Source: Thiocapsa sp. (GTDB lineage Bacteria > Pseudomonadota > Gammaproteobacteria > Chromatiales > Chromatiaceae). From it: a stretch of DNA of 64,000 nt. A program made the translations under genes and the position numbers. The stretch's first letter is position 1, and each line of letters starts with the position of its first letter. The DNA is taken from positions 2,794,001 through 2,858,000 of the forward strand of contig NZ_CP073760.1 in the NCBI RefSeq assembly GCF_018399035.1, written 5' to 3'. Below, piece after piece: positions 1 through 7,567 of the stretch. The notes under the pieces were generated by a model that did not search any database, had not been told where the DNA came from, and saw nothing but the letters and a program-made list of their open reading frames with translations.

Positions 1-1
1 C

Positions 2-223
2 TTTCGCGACGGGGATCTTCCGGTCCGTCTGCGCTATCGTCGCCCGGGGGCCGCCGGCGAGCTGGTGCTCGGCGATGCCTGGCGTGTCGAGCCGGCCGAT
101 GCCCTGCTGAAACGTCTGCGACAGCTCCTCGGGGGCGATGCGGTCAGGGTCGTCTACGAGCGCTCGCCGCTACCGACGGCGCAGACCGAGACGCAACGTC
201 CGCGTCTGGCGGCGGTGGGCTGA
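2..223 (+). CDS. dnaE: Probable DNA polymerase III alpha subunit, C-terminal fragment
   Basis: Open reading frame entering from the left edge and stopping with TGA at 221-223; about 73 residues are visible. The run PVRLRYRRPGA followed by LGDAWRVEP and a short leucine-rich helix resembles the extreme C-terminus of bacterial DnaE, the replicative polymerase catalytic subunit. This rests on a short, weakly conserved tail, so the identity is tentative. The stop overlaps the next start (TGATG), implying translational coupling with the PqiA-like gene downstream. Confidence 0.5.
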   Translation, partial: FRDGDLPVRLRYRRPGAAGELVLGDAWRVEPADALLKRLRQLLGGDAVRVVYERSPLPTAQTETQRPRLAAVG

Positions 224-1542
224 TGCAGACCGGGCGCCTTGTTCGACAGGTCCTCGCCGTCGCGCTGCTGATCGGCGCCGGCTGGTTGATGGTCGGCCTG
301 ATCGGCGATCTGAACCGCGTGAAGGTCCTGAAGACGGATCTCGCCGAGATCCACCATGTTCGCTACGGGCTGCTGGATGCCGACCTCTGGGTCGCGCGGA
401 TCAGGCAGATCCTGGAAAAACGGGTCGACGAGCTGGATCTCACCGAGGCCAGTCGGGCACAGGTGACGCAGGCCGTGACCCAGTTGCTGGACACCCTGAT
501 CCGCGAGATCGAGCGCAATCTCGCTCAGCGGCGTCCGGACCCGGGGGGAAGCTGGCTCGACCAGCTCCAGGGCGCACTGCAGCAGGGTTTGCAGGATCTG
601 CTGCTGGATGTCGCGCGTCTGCGCGATCGGGTGCCCGAGTATGCCGATGCCTTCGTCGAGCAACTTTCCGTGCCCGGAGTGAAGGAGCAGATCAAGGCGC
701 GGTTGCAGGTGCTGCTTCGCGATGCGGTGGCCTCGAGCGGCGCGGGGACCGATCGACGCCCGTTGGAGGCCGTCTTGGTGCGTTATGGCTGTGCGGATGT
801 CGATGCCTGCTCGCGCCTGATCGAGACCGAGATCGGTGCGGTCCAGCCGCGGATCCAGCAACAGCTCGGGGCCGTGATCGGGCTGACGGCCTTGGTCTTC
901 ATGGTCTCGCTCGTCGGCGGTGCACCGCGGGGGCAAGCGTCGGGCGGGACGACTGATCGGCTCGCCCCCGTCCTGCTGTTTGCACTCGTCGGCGCGACCT
1001 TCCTCCTGCTCCTCGGCGGACTCGCCACGCCCATGATCGAGGTCGATGCACGCATCACCGCCCTCACCTTTCAGCTCCTCGGCGAGCCGGTCGTCTTTAC
1101 GGATCAGGTGCTCTATTTCCAGACCAAGAGCATCCTCGACGTGATGCGGATCCTGTTCGAGTCCGGCCAGGCCGACATGCTCCTGGTGGCCGTTCTTCTG
1201 ACCCTCTTCAGCGTCGTCTTTCCCGCGCTCAAGCTCTTGGCGACCTATGCGTTTTACGACGACTGGAACGGCTCGCGCGGATCGGGGACGGTGCGATTCT
1301 TCGCGCTCAAATCCGGCAAGTGGTCGATGGCCGATGTCATGGTCGTCGCCATCTTTATGGCCTACATCGGCTTCGATGCACTGGTCGCCAATCAGCTCGG
1401 CAGCCTTCGGGGCGCGAGCGATGCGGTCGCCGTCTTGACCACCAACGGCACCTCCTTGGAGCCCGGCTTTTATCTCTTCCTCGGATTCGTCCTTGCCGGA
1501 CTCGTCCTGTCCGGTGCTCTGGAAAACCGTCTCGACCGCTAA
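223..1542 (+). CDS. PqiA-domain inner-membrane protein
   Basis: A 439-residue membrane protein. A hydrophobic segment at about residues 7-27 is followed by a roughly 190-residue soluble, helix-rich region (about 30-218). A membrane domain follows with segments near 220-240, 248-271, 323-350, 366-389 and 416-435. The stretch VVFPALKLLA and then GKWSMADVMVVA is the signature of the paraquat-inducible protein A family, associated with lipid-transport (MCE) systems in the envelope. Typical PqiA has two such membrane modules. Here there is one, preceded by a long, presumably periplasmic, insert, and no MCE partner (pqiB) lies next to it. The start overlaps the upstream stop. The exact role is unknown. 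Confidence 0.75.
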   Translation: MQTGRLVRQVLAVALLIGAGWLMVGLIGDLNRVKVLKTDLAEIHHVRYGLLDADLWVARIRQILEKRVDELDLTEASRAQVTQAVTQLLDTLIREIERNLAQRRPDPGGSWLDQLQGALQQGLQDLLLDVARLRDRVPEYADAFVEQLSVPGVKEQIKARLQVLLRDAVASSGAGTDRRPLEAVLVRYGCADVDACSRLIETEIGAVQPRIQQQLGAVIGLTALVFMVSLVGGAPRGQASGGTTDRLAPVLLFALVGATFLLLLGGLATPMIEVDARITALTFQLLGEPVVFTDQVLYFQTKSILDVMRILFESGQADMLLVAVLLTLFSVVFPALKLLATYAFYDDWNGSRGSGTVRFFALKSGKWSMADVMVVAIFMAYIGFDALVANQLGSLRGASDAVAVLTTNGTSLEPGFYLFLGFVLAGLVLSGALENRLDR

Positions 1543-1650
1543 CCCTACAGCTGCGATCAGCCCGGGCGCGGCCATCTGTATATCAAGATGGCCCATTCCG
1601 TGCTTCTTTTACCTGAGTGCCCTTTTGAACCCCAAGCGGAGTCCGTCGCG

Positions 1651-3048
1651 ATGACCACACGAGAATTCGACAGCATCGTCATCGGGACCGGACCCGCCGG
1701 GGAAGGCGCAGCGATGAAGCTCGCGAAGGCCGGGCATCGGATCGCCGTGATCGAGGCCCACAATGCGGTCGGCGGAGGCTGCACCCATTGGGGTACCATC
1801 CCCAGCAAGGCACTGCGCCACTCGATCCAGATGCTTGCGGACTATCGGCACAACCCGCTGTTCCAGCACACCCAGCATCAGATCGAAGCGGAGTTCCCCG
1901 ACCTTCTGCGCGCCGCGGACGGCGTCATCAACGAGCAGGTCCGCACCCGGTATCGCTATTACCAGCGCAATCGGGTCGAGGTCGTCTTCGGGCGCGCGCG
2001 CTTCCTGGGCGAGGATCGGATCGAGGTCCAACGTCCGGGTGGCGTCACGGAAGAGCTGCGCGCACAGCACATCGTCATCGCCACGGGCTCGCGCCCCTAT
2101 CGGCCGCCGGATGTGGATTTCACCCACCCGCGCATCCGCGACAGCGACACGGTGCTCGGACTGAAGCACACGCCGCGGTCCATGACCATCTATGGTGCAG
2201 GGGTCATCGGTTGCGAGTACGCCTCGATCATGGGCGCGCTCGATGTGAAGGTAAACCTGGTCGATTCACGCGACCGTCTTCTGTCCTTTCTCGACGACGA
2301 GATCACGGACGCGCTCGGCTATCATCTGCGCCAGCAGGGCGTGGTGATTCGACACAACGAGACCTACGAGCGTACCGAGGCCGGCGACGACGGGGTGGTC
2401 CTGCACTGCAAGTCAGGCAAGAAGTTCAAGACGGACATCCTGCTCTGGGCCAACGGGCGCACCGGCAACACCCACGACCTGGGTCTCGAGACCATCGGGC
2501 TGATACCCAATCAGCGCGGCCAGCTCGAGGTCAACAAGAGCTACCAGACCGCCTTGCCGCACATCTACGCCGTCGGCGACGTGGTCGGGCAGCCCGCGCT
2601 GGCCAGTGCGAGCTACGATCAGGGGCGATTCGTCGGTGCACACATCGCCGACGGCGCCTGCGACTGGTCGCTGATCGAGGAATTCCCGACCGGAATCTAT
2701 ACAGTCCCGGAGATCAGCTCCGTGGGGCGAACCGAGCGCGAGCTCACCGCACTGCAGATCCCCTACGAGGTGGCCCAGGCGGATTTCAAGAGTATCGCCC
2801 GCGCCCAGATCACCGGGCACACGGTCGGCATGCTCAAGCTCCTCTTCCACCGCGAGACCTTGGAGATCCTGGGAATTCACTGCTTCGGCGAGCAAGCCGC
2901 CGAGATCGTGCATATCGGTCAGGCGATCATGTCCCAGCGCGGCGAGGCGAACAGCATCCGGTACTTCACCGAGACCACCTTCAACTATCCCACGATGGCG
3001 GAGGCCTATCGGGTCGCGGCGCTCAACGGGCTGAATCGGCTCTTCTAA
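1651..3048 (+). CDS. sthA: Soluble pyridine nucleotide transhydrogenase
   Basis: A 465-residue cytosolic flavoprotein that moves hydride between NADPH and NAD+, used to dispose of excess NADPH (E. coli SthA is 466 residues). The FAD-binding GTGPAGEG lies near the N-terminus, followed by [13 protein letters not shown]. The second cysteine of the usual disulfide-reductase CxxxxC motif is Thr, as in other SthA proteins. The NAD(P)-binding [11 protein letters not shown] and a C-terminal dimerisation domain ending [14 protein letters not shown] follow. An in-frame ATG exists at 1588, but 1651 is preferred: it has GGAG 9 bases upstream and matches the family N-terminus. The TAA stop lies 2 bases before a palindromic repeat unit. 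Confidence 0.96.
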   Translation: MTTREFDSIVIGTGPAGEGAAMKLAKAGHRIAVIEAHNAVGGGCTHWGTIPSKALRHSIQMLADYRHNPLFQHTQHQIEAEFPDLLRAADGVINEQVRTRYRYYQRNRVEVVFGRARFLGEDRIEVQRPGGVTEELRAQHIVIATGSRPYRPPDVDFTHPRIRDSDTVLGLKHTPRSMTIYGAGVIGCEYASIMGALDVKVNLVDSRDRLLSFLDDEITDALGYHLRQQGVVIRHNETYERTEAGDDGVVLHCKSGKKFKTDILLWANGRTGNTHDLGLETIGLIPNQRGQLEVNKSYQTALPHIYAVGDVVGQPALASASYDQGRFVGAHIADGACDWSLIEEFPTGIYTVPEISSVGRTERELTALQIPYEVAQADFKSIARAQITGHTVGMLKLLFHRETLEILGIHCFGEQAAEIVHIGQAIMSQRGEANSIRYFTETTFNYPTMAEAYRVAALNGLNRLF

Positions 3049-3050
3049 AG

Positions 3051-3136
3051 CTGAACCGCGTCCGGAATGACATGCAAGCTCGCAGGTGGATTCGGCATCC
3101 TGACGATCAAGAGCCCTCACAGTCGACGCGGTTCAG
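3051..3136. repeat. Palindromic unit with CTGAACCGCG ends
   Basis: An 86-bp unit with inverted ends CTGAACCGCGTC and GACGCGGTTCAG, a variant of the TAAACCGCG family found through the window. It starts 2 bases after the sthA stop codon. The core differs from the other copies. Confidence 0.7.
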
Positions 3137-3157
3137 GACACTAAGAGAATCATTGAT

Positions 3158-3352
3158 TTAAACCGCGTCCAGAGCGAGATGCTGACTTTCGAGTGAGCTC
3201 GAAGTTTGGTGAATCCACGACCCTTAGCGGGGGACGCGGTTTAAAATTTTATATTTTTTAATACTTTAAACCGCGCCGGCTCCAGCGGTTCTGAAATCCG
3301 CCGGGGCCGATCCCATCCAATAACATCGCATACCGCACTGGGCGCGGTTTAA
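3158..3352. repeat. Composite palindromic repeat C1 (type II, AT-rich linker, type I), inverted
   Basis: Two units of about 87 bp, 3158-3244 (type II core) and 3265-3352 (type I core), each bounded by TTTAAACCGCG and its complement, joined by a roughly 20-bp A+T-only-like linker. Reverse-complemented, it matches the composite at 26693-26886 with about four visible mismatches, including an identical linker. It lies between sthA and the promoter of the secreted repeat protein. Confidence 0.85.
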
Positions 3353-3399
3353 GTTGCAATGACGGGTGCGGTGCGGTGCGGCGCGGGCGTAACTTTGGG

Positions 3400-3427
3400 T
3401 TGATATGTTAGAAAATTCTTATATACT
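3400..3427 (+). promoter_or_regulatory. Sigma-70-like promoter for the secreted repeat protein
   Basis: TTGATA at 3400-3405 and TATACT at 3422-3427 are separated by 16 bases. The region is unusually A+T-rich against the surrounding sequence. It implies a 5' leader of about 240 bases before the ATG at 3675. No other feature was recognised between 3430 and 3660. Confidence 0.5.
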
Positions 3428-3674
3428 GATGCCCTAATCAGGACGGCGATCGAAGGGCAACGACAATTATCAGCGTGCTGCCGATACCTGCGTCATAGCG
3501 CGGGCACCCTGGAGCCAGGATGGCGCGATCCCGACCTGTCGGCACGTCCGTTCCGAATAAAGACCCGCGAGTCCCGCTCGACCTCCGTGCCAAGCGGAAG
3601 CGGCTCCCCGATCGACGGGGACGACTCGAAAGAAGACCAAAGCCCATCATTTTCAAATCGTAAAGGTGTGTTCC

Positions 3675-4382
3675 ATGTCCAATCTCGTTCAAGCAGCCTC
3701 GCTCATTGCCCTTGCCGCCGCCGCATCATCCGCCGGTGCCTGGTACAACGCCCCCGTCGCACCGGTCATGACGCCCGAGATGGCCGAACAGCAGATGCAG
3801 ACCATCTCCGCGCAACACCAGGCCATGACCGAGCAGCAGAACAAGGCCATCGAGCAGGCGATGGAGGCGCATCGGCAGATGATGGAGCAGCGCGCGGCCA
3901 ATTTCGCTCGGATGCCTTCCGGCATCGACTCGGGCTTCCCGGAGATGCCGCCGGTGCCGGAATTCGCCCAGTACCCTGCAATGCCCGAGATGCCTGCGAT
4001 GCCCGAATTCGGTCAGATCCCGGCGATGCCCGAAATGCCGGCCATGCCCGAATTCGGTCAGATCCCGGCGATGCCCGAAATGCCGGCCATGCCCGAATTC
4101 GGTCAGATCCCGGCGATGCCTGAATTCGTGAAGACGCGCATGGATGAGATGGATGCCCATCGCGCCAAGGTTCAGCAGGGGATTCAGGAGCGTCGCGCCG
4201 CCTTCAAAGCAGAGAGCGAGCAGCGTCGCGCGCAACATCCGCGTGCCATGGAGCGCACCCACATGGCCGGTTATGCACCGCACATGCATCCGGCGATGAT
4301 GTCGAATCGGGACTGCGCGCCTAAGGTCCAGGCACCCGAGCAACAAGCCGCTGCGCCGGCACCCGCCGCGACTGCACAATAA
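3675..4382 (+). CDS. Secreted Met/Pro/Glu-rich repeat protein; possible sulfur-globule-associated protein
   Basis: A 235-residue protein with a clear Sec signal peptide (hydrophobic Ala/Leu core, probable cleavage after SAGA near residue 23). A Gln/Glu/Met-rich helical stretch (about 33-80, likely coiled coil) follows. Next come three tandem 15-residue repeats starting MPEMPAMPEFG plus a partial fourth, a second charged helical region, and an Ala/Pro/Gln-rich tail. The start at 3675 follows AAAGGTG. I do not recognise a specific family. Small, exported, low-complexity, coiled-coil proteins of this size coat sulfur globules in Chromatiaceae (SgpD type), so this is a candidate by analogy only. 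It has its own promoter and terminator, so it is probably monocistronic. Confidence 0.6.
   Translation: MSNLVQAASLIALAAAASSAGAWYNAPVAPVMTPEMAEQQMQTISAQHQAMTEQQNKAIEQAMEAHRQMMEQRAANFARMPSGIDSGFPEMPPVPEFAQYPAMPEMPAMPEFGQIPAMPEMPAMPEFGQIPAMPEMPAMPEFGQIPAMPEFVKTRMDEMDAHRAKVQQGIQERRAAFKAESEQRRAQHPRAMERTHMAGYAPHMHPAMMSNRDCAPKVQAPEQQAAAPAPAATAQ
3981..4115 (+). repeat. Three 45-bp in-gene tandem repeats
   Basis: Units at 3981-4025, 4026-4070 and 4071-4115, each encoding 15 residues. Units 2 and 3 are identical and unit 1 differs at a few third positions, which suggests recent duplication. A truncated fourth copy follows (MPEF). Confidence 0.9.
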
Positions 4383-4433
4383 AGATCCGGCTCCCCGAGG
4401 CGATCACCTCGAAGAGGCGCCTCGCGCATGACC

Positions 4434-4459
4434 CGAAGACCCCGGCAACGGGGTCTTCG
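4434..4459 (+). terminator. Hairpin terminator after the secreted repeat protein
   Basis: Perfect 10-bp stem CGAAGACCCC / GGGGTCTTCG with a 6-base loop, 50 bases past the stop codon. There is no strong T-run downstream, so efficiency is uncertain. Confidence 0.6.
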
Positions 4460-4582
4460 CCGTTGCGACGGCCTTGTTCGGGTGATGACCCGAACGTCCT
4501 CGCGCCAGGTTCATTTCAAACCCCTGCATGCAGCTCGACGCGATCGACGGCCGGACCCGGGCCGATATCGGTGGCTCGACCC

Positions 4583-4670
4583 TAAACCGCGCCCGGTGCG
4601 GTATGCGTCATTTGTTGGAGTGGATCGGCCGCGCCGGCTCCGACGACTGCCGGATCCGGCGCGGTTTAAA
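4583..4670. repeat. Palindromic unit, type I
   Basis: Starts TAAACCGCGCCC and ends GGCGCGGTTTAAA, with a type I-like core (GTGCGGTATGCG). The trailing GTATTAAAAA is the start of the linker seen in composite copies. The IS1595-family element at 4685 has landed inside that linker. Confidence 0.85.
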
Positions 4671-4684
4671 GTATTAAAAATCTT

Positions 4685-5767
4685 GGCTCAATCTGCATTC
4701 CAGACAGCTAGACAATCAGCGCTGCCAAGAGCGCCGGGAGGAGCCCCTTCCCGCGCGCACGACTGTTGTGGACGAACTGAAAAAAGCTCAGGTACATCGG
4801 GAGGTGTTCCTGAGAGATCCCGCGGTGAGGGCGCAGCCAGGAGCGCAGCAACGACCAGACGCCCTCGATGGTGTTGACGTGGACCTCATGGAAGCCATCA
4901 CCGTCCTCGTCGCGGGCGTACTCTCCGCGGCTGTGGCAGACGCTGTGGTGCTCGTAACCCCATGCCGGCAAGCGGGCGTAGATGTCATACTCATCGGTGT
5001 AGAAGCGCGTCCCCTCGGCCACGCAGGCGAGGATAATGGGTTTGATGGTCTTCTGTTGGACGTTATCCAGCATCCGCAGCACCACCTCGCCGCCGCGCTG
5101 GATCAGGCCGAGAATCGGTGGCTTCTCTTTGGCCAGGGTGCCGCGACCGCGCGCCCCCTTCAGTCGGCGCCGACGGCCTTTGCGCGCTTTTTTTTTACCG
5201 CCTCGGGGTTCCCTTTGTGACCGGCGACCACGTACACCTCGTCGGCCTCGACCTCGCCGTCGAGCACGGGCAAGGACTGCTTGGACTCGATGCCCTCGCG
5301 CAACTGTTGCGTCATGCGCTGGGCGTCATCCTTGTGAAGGCCCAGTTCTTGGCCGATCTGCCGGTTGGACAGGTTCAAGCCCATGAAATACAGGCATAAC
5401 ACCCAGGTTCGCAGTGGCTGATGATGGCCGGCCAGAATCGTCTCGCTCAAATCATCGAACCAGCGCCCGCAGTCCTTGCAGCGGTACTTCTGCCGCTCGG
5501 GTTGCGTCGGATCCCGACCTTGCTTGTTGATCTCGGCCGAGGCGCAGTGCACGCAGCGCACCCCCTCGGGCCAACGCAGGGCACGGACGGTCTCGAAACA
5601 TTTGGCGTCGTCGACGAGATTCTGGATGTTCAACATGGGGCGCACTGCCTGGCCACTTCGAAAGGGACAGTATTCTACCCCCACGGCCCGCCTCGTGCTG
5701 CATCCAGTGCTCTCCAAGGCTCCCCGCCTCGACTCTGTCGGGAACTGTCTGGAATGCATAAAGAGGC
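4685..5767 (-). mobile_element. IS1595-family (ISXO2-like) insertion sequence, complete
   Basis: A 1083-bp element. Its terminal inverted repeats share an exact inner TGCATTCCAGACAG (left about 4685-4708, right about 5745-5767) with more divergent outermost bases (GGCTC / GCCTC). It is flanked by perfect 8-bp direct repeats AAAATCTT (4677-4684 and 5768-5775), the target-duplication length known for IS1595. It carries one transposase gene on the minus strand, split by a frameshift. Intact ends and an exact duplication indicate a fairly recent insertion into the AT-rich linker of a palindromic repeat. Confidence 0.92.
4708..5636 (-). CDS. IS1595-family transposase, two frames joined at a run of nine A
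   Basis: The N-terminal part (reading from 5636) has a zinc-ribbon CVHC...CKDC and the first catalytic Asp in EADEVYV. It continues to a stop at 5160-5162. The C-terminal part continues in the -1 frame (RGGEVVLRMLDN, then YTDEYDIY with the second Asp and NTIEGVWS with the Glu) to 4708. The frames meet at nine A residues on the coding strand (plus-strand T at 5188-5196). There the zero-frame codons read A AAA AAG, the classic -1 slippery heptamer. A -1 shift gives KKKARKGRRRRLKGARGRG, the normal family sequence. It could be programmed frameshifting, transcriptional slippage or an inactivating indel. An ATG at 5759 is possible, but 5636 fits the family. Confidence 0.85.
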
Positions 5768-5777
5768 AAAATCTTAA

Positions 5778-5880
5778 GGCGATTTCCGGGAATGATCATC
5801 CCGGCCGTGCGTGTTGCCAATACTTACCGGGCGACTAAAGTCGCCCCTACATGTTGGTCGATGCTTTCCCGGAAATCACC
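5778..5880. repeat. REP/MITE-like element with GATTTCCGGGAA ends and GTAG-type core
   Basis: Inverted ends GGCGATTTCCGGGAA (5778-5792) and TTCCCGGAAATCACC (5866-5880) enclose a core palindrome at 5829-5850, whose minus strand reads GTAGGGGCGACTTTAGTCGC. The same ends and core recur at 51751-52006. The GTAG head followed by a GC-rich hairpin is typical of REP sequences mobilised by RAYT transposases; no RAYT gene is in the window. Confidence 0.75.
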
Positions 5881-5887
5881 TAAATTC

Positions 5888-5971
5888 TAAACCGCGTCTC
5901 ACTGGGATCAAGGATATCTCCGAAGCTAAACGAACAATGAAAACTACGCATGTCGCTCTGGACGCGGTTTA
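5888..5971. repeat. Palindromic unit, type II
   Basis: Starts TAAACCGCGTCTC and ends GGACGCGGTTTA. The core (ATCTCCGAAGCTAAACG) is shared with the type II half at 59180-59264. It probably formed a composite with the type I unit at 4583-4670 before the IS and REP element arrived. Its right end provides the TAA stop of gshA. Confidence 0.85.
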
Positions 5972-7543
5972 GTTGAAATAGTCCGCGAGAAAACCATCGA
6001 AACTGCGATCGTCGGCGGCCTCGATGGTCTCTTGCTGCGCGACCGACTCGCGGGCCAGCCGGTCGAGCACTGCTTCGCGCTCGGGATCGATGCGGTGCTG
6101 ACTGAAGGTCTCCCGATGGGTCTCGGTAAGACGCCGAGCGAAGTGGAAAAAGCCCTCCTGCCGCTCCCGCATCATCGCAAGGATGCGGGCCGAGGGGGTG
6201 GCATCCGGGTCCGCGACCTTCTCGCGTTGCCGCTCGACACTCTGCCCATACGGACCATCGGACATCCCGTCGAGGAGCTCGGCAACCGCGATCATGTCGT
6301 CGAGGATTTCGCTCGCCCAGACACGCAAGGGAACGCCCTCGCGGAGGCGGGACAGCGCGAGTCCGGGATCGCGTCCACGATGGGCGGTCAGGACCTGATT
6401 CTCGTCGATCTCGCGCCGCTCCCGCGCGCCGATACGGGGACTGTCCAGGATCAGGCAATAGAGCATCAGGGTTTCGAGGAATCGAATCTGTTCGGCCGTG
6501 ATCCCGACGGGCTCGAAGATATTGATGTCGGGCGACCGCAGCTCGACATAGCGCACGCCGCGGCGGCGCAGCGCCAGCGTCGGACGCTCCATCCACTCGG
6601 TGATCTGCTTGGGACGCACCGTGCTGTAGTACTCGTTCTCGATCTGCAGCACGTTGGCATTGAGCTGCTCGTAACGCTCGCCGACCTTCACGCCGATCTT
6701 CTCGTATTGTGGGCAAGGGGTCTCGATCGCCCAGGTGAGACTGCGCACGTAGGAGTCCAGGCTGTCGTAGCTCGCCTTCATCCCGGTGCCTTGCTCCTGC
6801 TGATTCTGGTAACCGATGTCGCCCATACGCAGCGAGGTGGCATAGGGGTAATAGAGGGTGTGTGGATCGAAGACCTGCAGATCGGTCTCGCGGCCCTGGA
6901 TGAAGCTGGAACAGACCGCGGGAGATGCGCCGAAGAGATAGGGCACGATCCAGCCGACACGCTGCAGGTTGCGGACCATCCCCATCTGCACATCGGAGCG
7001 GAAGTCCAGGGCATCGCCCTCCACGCCCTGAATCGCCTGGTACAGGTCCAAAAAGTCGTCGGCGAACGAGAAGTTGAAATGCAGACCCGCGATCACCTGC
7101 ATGGTGCGACCGTATCGGTTGCCCAGCCCACGCCGATAGACCGTCTTCATGGTCGCTGCATTCGAGGTCCCGTATTGCGCCAGCGGGATACCTGCACCGC
7201 CATCGAGTACACAGGGCATACTGGTCGCCCAGATCAGCTCGTCGCCGAGATGACGATAGACATAGGCATGGAGATCGGCGAGGAATCCCAAGACCTCCGC
7301 AACGCTGGAGGTCGGAGGCGTGATGAGCTCGAGCAGCGCCTCGGAGAAATCGGTCGTGATGTAGGGATGCATCAAGGCGGAGCCGAGCGCTCGCGGATGC
7401 GGCGACATCGCGAGATGGCCGGCCGCCGTCGCACGCAAACCCTCCTTCTCAAGGCCGATGCGATTGCCCCTGAGCCGCTCGGACGCACCGCCCGCGCGCA
7501 GACGCTCGACCCGCGCTTGAAGATCCTTTCGAGACTGATTCAA
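5969..7543 (-). CDS. gshA: Glutamate-cysteine ligase
   Basis: A 524-residue cytosolic enzyme forming gamma-glutamylcysteine, the first step of glutathione synthesis (E. coli GshA is 518). Family marks include IGLEKEGLR near the N-terminus, PYITTDFSEALLELITPP, MPCVLDGG, and QVIAGLHFNFSF in the active-site region. It is the second gene of a prc-gshA unit, with 24 bases between them. The last codons run directly into the adjacent palindromic unit, whose TAAACC supplies the stop codon. Confidence 0.96.
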   Translation of the reverse strand: MNQSRKDLQARVERLRAGGASERLRGNRIGLEKEGLRATAAGHLAMSPHPRALGSALMHPYITTDFSEALLELITPPTSSVAEVLGFLADLHAYVYRHLGDELIWATSMPCVLDGGAGIPLAQYGTSNAATMKTVYRRGLGNRYGRTMQVIAGLHFNFSFADDFLDLYQAIQGVEGDALDFRSDVQMGMVRNLQRVGWIVPYLFGASPAVCSSFIQGRETDLQVFDPHTLYYPYATSLRMGDIGYQNQQEQGTGMKASYDSLDSYVRSLTWAIETPCPQYEKIGVKVGERYEQLNANVLQIENEYYSTVRPKQITEWMERPTLALRRRGVRYVELRSPDINIFEPVGITAEQIRFLETLMLYCLILDSPRIGARERREIDENQVLTAHRGRDPGLALSRLREGVPLRVWASEILDDMIAVAELLDGMSDGPYGQSVERQREKVADPDATPSARILAMMRERQEGFFHFARRLTETHRETFSQHRIDPEREAVLDRLARESVAQQETIEAADDRSFDGFLADYFN

Positions 7544-7567
7544 TGACTGGTCCTTAAGGGACGCGAT

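Noticed and set aside
154..1596. 480-residue minus-strand open frame opposite the PqiA-like gene.
   Set aside because: A shadow frame typical of high-GC DNA: His/Asp/Gly/Arg-rich composition and no domain. The plus-strand protein has membrane helices and a family motif.
3438..3692. 84-residue minus-strand frame upstream of the secreted repeat protein.
   Set aside because: It overlaps the predicted promoter leader, is Arg/Ser-rich, and has no ribosome site or recognisable fold.
4708..5759. Treating the two transposase frames as separate genes.
   Set aside because: The catalytic residues are divided between them, and the frames join seamlessly at the A run, so they are one gene.
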